Assembly (NCBI GenBank): GCA_023418375.1
Contig: JAEZZV010000162.1
Span: forward strand, 1 to 5,858
Source: Actinomycetes bacterium
GTDB lineage: Bacteria > Actinomycetota > Actinomycetes > Actinomycetales > Cellulomonadaceae
DNA length: 5,858 nucleotides
Reading direction: 5' to 3'
The position numbers and the translations under genes are program-made. The notes beneath the pieces were generated by a model that was not told the origin of the DNA, ran no database searches, and was given only the letters and a program-made list of their open reading frames with translations. This document shows, piece by piece, positions 1 through 5,016 of this stretch; the first letter of the stretch is position 1; every line of letters begins with the position of its first letter.

Positions 1-2
1 AT

Positions 3-140
3 TCAACGGAGTGTGGGGGAAAGGATTTTGGCACGTGGCAATTTGCGCCAGCAATCAGTATTAATACGCGGTGTTGTTTTGATGGTTACTTCACGTTGTA
101 TCTGGCAGGGAATTACCGTTTCGTGGAGCGAGGCTTTTGA
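3..140 (+). CDS. Possible 3' end of an unidentified upstream gene
   Basis: A frame open from the window edge encodes 45 residues and stops at TGA 138-140. It lies 53 bases before the strong terminator at 194-225, a normal distance for the end of a transcription unit. The peptide is rich in aromatic residues, has three cysteines and ends in Phe. I do not recognise a family. A second frame (from base 2) is also open at the edge but closes at TAA 60-62, and a third runs straight through the terminator, which makes it a poor candidate. Only the position before a terminator favours this frame; codon composition does not help. Low confidence. Confidence 0.2.
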   Translation, partial: STECGGKDFGTWQFAPAISINTRCCFDGYFTLYLAGNYRFVERGF

Positions 141-193
141 GAGTACAGGGCGGGACCGTACTTGTCCCGACACAATGGCTGGAAAGATTGATA

Positions 194-225
194 AACAAAA
201 AGCCCGCGATTGCGGGCTTTTTGTT
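194..225. terminator. Bidirectional Rho-independent terminator
   Basis: A perfect 14-bp inverted repeat (AACAAAAAGCCCGC / GCGGGCTTTTTGTT) surrounds a 4-base loop GATT at 208-211. The GC-rich core is flanked by an A-run on the left and a T-run on the right, so the RNA from either strand would form a hairpin followed by a U-tract. It would end a plus-strand gene entering from the left, and could also stop minus-strand transcription from the small gene at 586-473. Confidence 0.87.
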
Positions 226-251
226 GAAATTGATACCAATGTTTTCGGCTC

Positions 252-286
252 TATTCCAGAGGAACAGTTAATGTTCCCTTGGAATA
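252..286. repeat. 35-nt imperfect palindrome / hairpin
   Basis: TATTCCA (252-258) pairs with TGGAATA (280-286), and GGAACA (261-266) pairs with TGTTCC (272-277) around a 5-base centre GTTAA. Between the two arms are one G-T wobble and one mismatch, so 13 of 15 positions are Watson-Crick. No T-run follows, so it is not an obvious terminator. Its inner half-sites GGAACA/TGTTCC share the GAACA core of the repeats just downstream. The function is unknown; a dimeric regulator site or an RNA structure are both possible. Confidence 0.55.
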
Positions 287-419
287 AAGTTCGGAACAAT
301 GACGTAGGAAGTACGGGGCACCCAGCTTATCCGGTTTTGGTTGACCACCGGGTAAAGTTCAGAACAGTTGTGGTTTTTCATCGATGAAGCGGGTTAGCAA
401 AATAATTAAGTTCGGAACA
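285..419. repeat. Three direct copies of AAGTTCRGAACA
   Basis: Copies lie at 287-298 (AAGTTCGGAACA), 355-366 (AAGTTCAGAACA) and 408-419 (AAGTTCGGAACA). Each is centred on the palindrome GTTC-N-GAAC and preceded by T or A-rich bases. Starts are 68 and 53 bp apart. An 8-bp stem with one wobble (327-334 with 348-355) and a 12-bp palindrome TTCATCGATGAA (377-388) lie between copies. No gene is seen in 141-472; this stretch looks regulatory or like the remnant of a repeat element. I do not recognise the motif as the site of a specific regulator. Confidence 0.5.
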
Positions 420-472
420 GCCTAAACTCTTTCGCAAACATCTCGCTCTCCGTCAATCAGTGCGGCCTAGAT

Positions 473-586
473 TTAGCTTTCGTCTACAAAAGTGCGTCTC
501 GCCTTTCTCGCCATAAAAATAGAGACGATCGCCCAGAAAATTGATAGAGCCGCCAAAAGACTCCAAATTAAGAATAAATCTTTCAT
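473..586 (-). CDS. Small single-span membrane protein, 37 residues, function unknown
   Basis: The minus strand reads ATG at 586-584 to TAA at 475-473. A textbook Shine-Dalgarno sequence GGAGG (599-595) sits 8 bases before the start, the main reason to accept so short a frame. The product begins MKDLFLIWSLLAAL, continues as one hydrophobic helix of about 23 residues, and ends in a basic, hydrophilic tail (ARKARR, then TFVDES), so the C-terminus should be cytoplasmic. The frame stays open upstream to an ATG at 649-647, which would give 58 residues, but the ribosome site favours 586. It lies opposite to the secretion operon and I do not recognise a family. Ribosome site plus helix-then-basic-tail pattern argue for a real gene; conservation is untested. 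Confidence 0.55.
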   Translation of the reverse strand: MKDLFLIWSLLAALSIFWAIVSIFMARKARRTFVDES

Positions 587-645
587 AACGTTTTCCTCCG
601 TTTTGAAGCGTAAATGGGATAAATCGTTGAAAAGGGGTAAACCGG

Positions 646-845
646 TCATTCAGTTTCGCCACCTCGCTCAAGGATTTGGCACATTTCCTTAATCTCAGGA
701 ATAACTGAATTGTGACTCATGCATCCCAGTAGGATCATTTTGCCGCAAATAATCGACTCGCTTGTTTGATGTAACTCCATATCTCCATAGCGAGCCTGAG
801 TTGCAAGGCGTCAAATTTTTCGGTGCTCGCCAAACCAATCAGCAC
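646..845 (-). other. Two doubtful tiny reading frames, possibly gene remnants
   Basis: Upstream of the 37-residue gene, a GTG frame (845 to 735, 36 residues, with amphipathic sequence FDALQLRLAMEIW) ends in TGA overlapping the ATG of a second frame (738 to 646, 30 residues, including IPEIKEMCQILERGG). That frame in turn ends in TGA overlapping the ATG at 649 of the long form of the small membrane gene. Each junction is ATGA and the three pieces lie in three different frames. Neither start has a good ribosome site. They could be coupled mini-genes, the debris of an older gene broken by frameshifts, or chance. Otherwise 587-970 shows no gene, only divergent intergenic sequence. Confidence 0.2.
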
Positions 846-889
846 AAACGATATTTCTTTCCTAAAACAGCAAATTTCCCATAAAAAAG

Positions 890-936
890 GTATTGCATTC
901 GTATTGCCTAAAATATAAGCTTGTAAAAATTACAAT
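890..936 (+). promoter_or_regulatory. Candidate promoter region of the secretion operon
   Basis: This AT-rich stretch 35-80 bases before the ABC gene holds TTGCAT (893-898) and TATAAG (914-919) at a short 15-bp spacing, and a good -10 match TACAAT (931-936) without a clear -35 partner. The direct repeat GTATTGC occurs at 890-896 and 901-907, exactly 11 bp apart, as expected for two copies of a regulator site on the same helix face. Assignment of any one box is uncertain. Confidence 0.25.
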
Positions 937-970
937 TTTCAGCGTGCTGTATGAAAGCAGCAATGAGACA

Positions 971-3250
971 ATGACAGAAAGCAAAATCAGGGAAAAGGAC
1001 TTCTTCTGGGTTTTGCAGGGACTATGTTCGCTGCACCGGAAGCCGTTTACGGCGGAACTGGCGCGCCAGCAATTAGCTCCGCCCCACACCGTCATTTCCC
1101 TTGCGACCGCTAGCGCGGAGTACGGTTTCGAAGCGATTTTGCGGAAGACGCGCCTGGAGAAGCTCCACAAGGAATGCTTTCCTCTTGTGGCATGGCTTTC
1201 GGAAAACTCCTCAGAACAGGACGCAAATTCACTGGCGACGTCTGATCCGGTAAGTGAGGCCAACCACAACGACAACGACAACGACGAAGAGAGGGATTAT
1301 GCGATCCCCGCACTTGTGCTCCAAGCTGATTCAACGCATATCCTCGCCGTCGAACCCAGCGATCCAGCTCCGAAAACCGTCACGCTCGAGGAATTCAATA
1401 AACGCTATTTGGGCCACGTCACTCGCATTACACCTAAAGCAGATGCTGTTGCGGATCACGACATTGATGCCGAAGCCCGTCAAACACGTAGATTCGGCTT
1501 TCGATGGTTCATTCCTGAGCTGCTCAAACACAAAAAGCTGTGGCACGAGATTCTGCTGGCATCCCTCGTAATCCAGCTCATCGCACTCGCCACGCCGCTC
1601 TTTACGCAAACGATCATCGACAAGGTCGTCGTGCATCGTACGCAAAGTACATTGATAGTTATCGCGATCGGCATGGCGATATTCATTCTATTTTCTGCGG
1701 CACTGTCATGGCTACGCCAATACCTGGTTCTGCACACGAGCAATCGGGTCGACGCAGTATTGGGCTCCGCGGTCTTTGAGCGTCTCTTCAAGCTTCCGCC
1801 TCTATATTTTCAGCACCGGCCGACGGGCGTAATTGCTGCACGCTTACAGGGTATAGAAACAATTCGGGAGTTTATTGCGAGCGCCGCTGTGACCTTGATA
1901 TTGGACCTCCCATTCCTTTTGATTTTTGTGGCCGTAATGTTCTACTACAGCGTCACGCTGACTCTGATTGCACTGGCAATTTTGTCGATTATTGTTGTCA
2001 TGAGCGTGCTCGTTGCGCCAGCCTTCCAGGCGCGACTGCAAGAACAGTTTCAGCTTGGTGCTCGCAACCAGGCATTCCTAACCGAATATGTCGTCGGTCT
2101 CGAGACGGTGAAGTCTTTGCAACTGGAGCCCCAGCTCAATAGCAGATACAGCGGCTACCTTGCCAGCTATCTCAAAGCGGGCTTTGCGACGAAGCAACTC
2201 GCCAACACTTACAACACGGCGGCTACATCGCTGGAACAGGTATTAAGCTTGCTGATCCTCGCTATCGGTGCCTATACCGTGATGCGTTCGGCCGAATTTA
2301 CCATCGGCATGCTTGTCGCCTTTCAGATGTTTGCTGGAAAACTGTCACAACCGATGCTTCGGTTAGTCGGTCTGTGGCAGCAATTCCAGCAGGCCAGCCT
2401 TTCTGTTGCCCGCCTTGGCGACTTGATGAACGCGCCGGTTGAGCCCTATTCGGTCGTTCCCGCGCGAGACTCTAACCGTGCAGGTGAAATCCATATCGAT
2501 GGCATTTCCTTCCGCTATGGTGAGCAGTTGCCTCTGGTATACGAAAACTTGTCTCTCGTTGTTCAGCCTGGCCAGACGATAGCCATTATGGGGCCATCCG
2601 GTTGCGGTAAAAGCACGTTGGCCAAGTTGTTGCAAGGCTTCTATCAGCCGAGTGCGGGCAACATCAAAATCGATGGGATCGATATTCAGTACCTATCGGC
2701 AAATGAACTGCGCAGCCATTTTGGTGTAGTCCCGCAAGAGACAACGCTGTTCTCCGGCACCATTTATGACAATCTGCAGATGGCTAGTCCCAGCGCGACG
2801 TTTGAGCAAATCATTGTTGCTTGCAAAATGGCTGAAATCCATAGCGTGATTGAAGCCTTACCACAAGGGTATCAAACTGAAATCGGTGAACGGGGAGCCG
2901 GATTGTCTGGCGGGCAGAAGCAGCGCATTGCCATCGCTAGGGCACTACTTAAGCGTCCTAAGATCCTCATCTTTGATGAAGCAACCAGTGCATTGGATGG
3001 GCCAACAGCGGAGCACTTCGCCCAGACCATCAATTCACTGAAAGGCAAGGTAACAATGCTGTTTATTACCCACGGCATACCGAGAGGACTGCACGTTGAT
3101 GCGGTTTTCCGACTCGGGCCGCAAGGTGCACAGCGGGTGGCATTGGCGCCAACACCTAACGTAGCGTCGTCTTCAGCCGCGGCTTCGGTCAATGAATTCG
3201 GTTCTGCCGTACCTCGTCATGCCGCAGACGGCCGAAACCCGAGGGGATAA
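971..3250 (+). CDS. Type I secretion ABC exporter (HlyB/RtxB type) with degenerate C39-like domain
   Basis: This inner-membrane ATPase and permease drives one-step export of an unfolded cargo together with an HlyD-type adaptor and a TolC-like outer-membrane channel. The 759-residue product has three parts. Residues 1-155 resemble the C39-like domain, but the position of the catalytic Cys appears to hold an aromatic residue, so it should bind cargo rather than cleave leader peptides. An acidic insert (about 77-110, HNDNDNDEERD) interrupts it. Residues 190-480 hold the transmembrane segments of a type 1 ABC fold. The ATPase domain has Walker A GPSGCGKST (541-549), Q-loop Gln589, signature LSGGQ (645-649), Walker B ILIFDE (665-670) and H-loop His701, all intact. 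I start it at ATG 971; the frame is open upstream only to TTG 893. The Shine-Dalgarno sequence is weak at 971. The adaptor gene follows after 4 bases. Confidence 0.95.
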   Translation: MTESKIREKDFFWVLQGLCSLHRKPFTAELARQQLAPPHTVISLATASAEYGFEAILRKTRLEKLHKECFPLVAWLSENSSEQDANSLATSDPVSEANHNDNDNDEERDYAIPALVLQADSTHILAVEPSDPAPKTVTLEEFNKRYLGHVTRITPKADAVADHDIDAEARQTRRFGFRWFIPELLKHKKLWHEILLASLVIQLIALATPLFTQTIIDKVVVHRTQSTLIVIAIGMAIFILFSAALSWLRQYLVLHTSNRVDAVLGSAVFERLFKLPPLYFQHRPTGVIAARLQGIETIREFIASAAVTLILDLPFLLIFVAVMFYYSVTLTLIALAILSIIVVMSVLVAPAFQARLQEQFQLGARNQAFLTEYVVGLETVKSLQLEPQLNSRYSGYLASYLKAGFATKQLANTYNTAATSLEQVLSLLILAIGAYTVMRSAEFTIGMLVAFQMFAGKLSQPMLRLVGLWQQFQQASLSVARLGDLMNAPVEPYSVVPARDSNRAGEIHIDGISFRYGEQLPLVYENLSLVVQPGQTIAIMGPSGCGKSTLAKLLQGFYQPSAGNIKIDGIDIQYLSANELRSHFGVVPQETTLFSGTIYDNLQMASPSATFEQIIVACKMAEIHSVIEALPQGYQTEIGERGAGLSGGQKQRIAIARALLKRPKILIFDEATSALDGPTAEHFAQTINSLKGKVTMLFITHGIPRGLHVDAVFRLGPQGAQRVALAPTPNVASSSAAASVNEFGSAVPRHAADGRNPRG
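1266..1283 (+). repeat. Three tandem ACAACG hexamers inside the exporter gene
   Basis: ACAACG is repeated three times without interruption, followed by ACGA. It encodes the Asn-Asp alternation of the acidic insert in the C39-like domain of the exporter. Gain or loss of a unit would keep the reading frame, so the insert length may vary between strains. Confidence 0.6.
3241..3246 (+). promoter_or_regulatory. Ribosome binding site fixing the HlyD-type start
   Basis: GAGGGG ends 8 bases before ATG 3255, overlapping the last codons of the ABC gene; a second purine stretch AAGGAA lies closer to the start. The frame is open further upstream to ATG 3192, but that start would overlap the exporter gene by 59 bases and has no comparable site, so 3255 is preferred. 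Confidence 0.65.
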
Positions 3251-3254
3251 GGAA

Positions 3255-4694
3255 ATGACTGAACCCCAAGCAAAGTCCACAGAACAGCGTCTTGCGCCAT
3301 CGCCAACTACAAATGCGAAGGTCATTCAATTGCGGCCGCCAAGCCGCTGGCATGATCCCCTCCAGCTAATTCAGGAAGGTGCTCCCAGTGAAAAGGGACG
3401 CATCGTCTTATGGGCTGTATCCATCCTAGTGCTCGCATTAATCGTATGGGCGGCTTTTGGCCAGCTCGACATCATTGCGACAGCTGAAGGCAAGCTGGTA
3501 CCGCAAACACTGGTAAAGATCGTGCAACCGGCTGAAGCTGGCGTCATGAAGCAATTACTCGTCGAAGAAGGGGAGAGCGTGAAAGCAGGGCAGGTGCTGG
3601 CGCGGCTCGACACAACCTTGGCCACTGCTGACAAAGCCGGCGTTGCGAACGACTTGGCAGCGCAGCAAATGCAGGAGCGCCGAATTATTGCGGAGCTCAA
3701 TGACCAGCCGATGCTATCGAAAGCGGGTGACAACCCAACCCTTTATGTTCAGGTTCAGAGCCAATATGAGGCACACCGCAAAGCCTATCTTGATGGAATC
3801 GAACAGGAAAAATCGCTGCTGGCGAAATTCGAGTATGAGAAGCGAAGCGCAGCAGAAATTCTCAACAAGCTCGAGCAAACACTGCCTTCCTATAAAAAGT
3901 CGGCCGACGCATATGCAAAACTGGAAAAGGATGGCTTCATCAGTGGCATAGCCGCTGCAGAAAAGGTGCGCGAAGCTACCGAGAAAAGCAGGGATCTCGA
4001 TGCGCAGAGATCGACGGTTGAAGCATTAAACGCCACGATCGCTGCCCAGCATAAAAAAATTAACCAGTTGAAAAGTACATACAAAAGCGAGCTCCAACGA
4101 GAGCTTGCCGATGTTCGAGCACGGATCGCACAGTTGCAGCCGAATCTGGACAAGACCATGTACAGGGAAGGATTGATGGAGTTGAAGGCGCCGCAAGACG
4201 GAGTGATCAAGGACCTGGCCACTACGACCCACGGGGCAGTGGTGCAACCGGGCACGGTGGTAATGACGTTGGTGCCTAAAGACGAACCATTGTTTGCAGA
4301 TGTGAACATCAAGAATGAGGATGTCGGTTTCGTGCAAGAAGGGCAGGCCGCTCAAATAAAACTCGCGGCCTATCCGTTTCAGCGCTACGGCATGTTGACT
4401 GGAAAAGTAATCCGTATTAGCGCAGATGCGACCGAGCCAAACCTACCCACTCAGGGTGCTAACGCAGCGGGAAATTCACCCACCTCGGGCAACGTGCCAA
4501 TGTCGAGAATAGCAATCTACAAGGCACGCGTGCAACTCGATGCGCAAAGCCTTAAAAGCCCGCAGGGAAACAATTTAGCACTCACGCCAGGAATGCAAGT
4601 GGTAGCGGAAATCAATCAGGGAAAACGCACAGTTCTGGAGTATCTGTTATCGCCAGTGAAAAAAGCGGTTAGTGAAGCTGGGAGGGAACGATGA
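3255..4694 (+). CDS. HlyD-family membrane fusion protein of the type I secretion system
   Basis: This periplasmic adaptor links the ABC exporter to the outer-membrane channel. The 479-residue product is a normal family length. Residues 1-48 are a hydrophilic cytoplasmic tail, and 49-70 (starting RIVLWAVSILVL) are the single membrane anchor. Residues 77-119 form the first half of a split lipoyl-like domain. A long helical hairpin rich in Lys, Glu and Gln (about 125-300) should form the coiled coil, and 305-340 (LKAPQDGVI) the second lipoyl half. The beta-barrel region follows, with a Gly/Asn/Pro/Ser-rich linker near 396-416. The C-terminal stretch around LTPGMQVVAEINQGKR (443-458), followed by EYLLSP, is the HlyD family signature. 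The stop overlaps the next start as ATGA, implying translational coupling. Nothing appears broken. Confidence 0.95.
   Translation: MTEPQAKSTEQRLAPSPTTNAKVIQLRPPSRWHDPLQLIQEGAPSEKGRIVLWAVSILVLALIVWAAFGQLDIIATAEGKLVPQTLVKIVQPAEAGVMKQLLVEEGESVKAGQVLARLDTTLATADKAGVANDLAAQQMQERRIIAELNDQPMLSKAGDNPTLYVQVQSQYEAHRKAYLDGIEQEKSLLAKFEYEKRSAAEILNKLEQTLPSYKKSADAYAKLEKDGFISGIAAAEKVREATEKSRDLDAQRSTVEALNATIAAQHKKINQLKSTYKSELQRELADVRARIAQLQPNLDKTMYREGLMELKAPQDGVIKDLATTTHGAVVQPGTVVMTLVPKDEPLFADVNIKNEDVGFVQEGQAAQIKLAAYPFQRYGMLTGKVIRISADATEPNLPTQGANAAGNSPTSGNVPMSRIAIYKARVQLDAQSLKSPQGNNLALTPGMQVVAEINQGKRTVLEYLLSPVKKAVSEAGRER
4681..4685 (+). promoter_or_regulatory. Ribosome binding site of the small membrane gene
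   Basis: GGAGG lies 5 bases before ATG 4691, inside the last codons of the HlyD-type gene. A strong dedicated site at an ATGA junction supports the 63-residue frame as a translated gene rather than a chance frame. Confidence 0.65.
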
Positions 4695-4882
4695 TAGAAA
4701 TTTTCGATTTCATATTGAGTCTGTTTGGTGACCTTGCGCTTTGGCTCATAAATGTGACTTTCAAGACCAAGTTTCGATTAAGTGAGAGTGGGAAAGCTGT
4801 TCTGGGTCTCGTTTTCTTGTTACTTGTTTTCGTAATATTTTTTGGATCGGTTTTTTTTTACGCCGAATTCGTGGGGAGATAA
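4691..4882 (+). CDS. Small two-span membrane protein between adaptor and cargo genes, function unknown
   Basis: The 63-residue product starts MIEIFDFILSLFGDLALW and has two hydrophobic segments, about residues 4-23 and 37-58. They are joined by a basic polar loop (FKTKFRLSESGK), which should be cytoplasmic with both ends outside. It ends EFVGR at TAA 4880-4882. ATG 4691 overlaps the TGA of the HlyD gene and has a GGAGG ribosome site, so translation is likely coupled. I recognise no family. A place between exporter and cargo suggests an accessory or self-protection role, which is inference. Composition is more AT-rich than in the exporter genes. A run of nine T (4851-4859) near the 3' end makes the frame vulnerable to slippage: one T fewer would extend it to a 110-residue protein ending at 5024. 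Confidence 0.65.
   Translation: MIEIFDFILSLFGDLALWLINVTFKTKFRLSESGKAVLGLVFLLLVFVIFFGSVFFYAEFVGR
4851..4859 (+). repeat. Run of nine T within the small membrane gene
   Basis: Nine consecutive T encode part of Val-Phe-Phe-Tyr at residues 54-57. Homopolymers of this length are known slippage sites for replication and RNA polymerase. A one-base deletion would enter a frame that stays open to TAA 5022-5024. Confidence 0.8.
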
Positions 4883-5016
4883 TCAATGGTTGACGTCGTG
4901 GCAAAAGTTCAAAATCTCGTTACTTATTAACTTCGTTCATCTCAATCTGCTCTTCTATTTTCTTCTAGAACTGTCCTTGTTCTTTTATTGCAAATTTTAT
5001 TTAGGAAATAAAAATA
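4883..5016 (+). other. AT- and pyrimidine-rich gap before the cargo gene
   Basis: This 134-base stretch has no terminator hairpin, so the cargo gene is probably co-transcribed with the exporter genes. It contains a 14-codon frame starting at ATG 4886 and ending at TAA 4930, with a fair ribosome site (GGGGAG about 8 bases before). It also contains a possible 44-codon TTG frame (4890-5024) encoding a basic start and one hydrophobic stretch, whose stop overlaps the cargo start. Most of 4931-5002 is C and T, so hydrophobic residues appear in several frames and carry little weight as coding evidence. It may simply be a long untranslated leader. Confidence 0.35.
5003..5006 (+). promoter_or_regulatory. 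Ribosome binding site of the cargo gene
   Basis: AGGA ends 10 bases before ATG 5017, with an A-rich spacer. It is the only purine-rich site in a pyrimidine-rich leader and supports this start. Confidence 0.55.

Noticed and set aside
151..169. CGGGAC / GTCCCG 6-bp hairpin before the terminator
   Set aside because: The stem is short and no U-tract follows; it is within chance expectation next to a real terminator.
3..299. A 98-codon minus-strand frame
   Set aside because: It also crosses the terminator and the hairpin, and its sequence has no family features.
13..387. A 124-codon plus-strand frame starting at GTG
   Set aside because: It reads straight through both arms of the perfect terminator and the hairpin, has no ribosome site and encodes no recognisable sequence.
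453..692. Frames at 671-453 (minus) and 492-692 (plus)
   Set aside because: They overlap the 37-residue minus-strand gene in other phases, start at TTG or GTG, and lack ribosome sites as good as GGAGG at 599-595.
893..970. Start of the exporter gene at TTG 893
   Set aside because: An AAAAAGG stretch precedes it, but the extra 26 residues do not fit the start of the C39-like domain, and the region looks like promoter DNA. ATG 971 is preferred.
3192..3254. Start of the HlyD-type gene at ATG 3192
   Set aside because: It would overlap the exporter gene by 59 bases; ATG 3255 has the GAGGGG site and 4-base spacing.
4886..4930. A 14-codon frame before the cargo gene
   Set aside because: It has a fair ribosome site but no supporting pattern; it could be a leader peptide, which is too weak to call as a gene.
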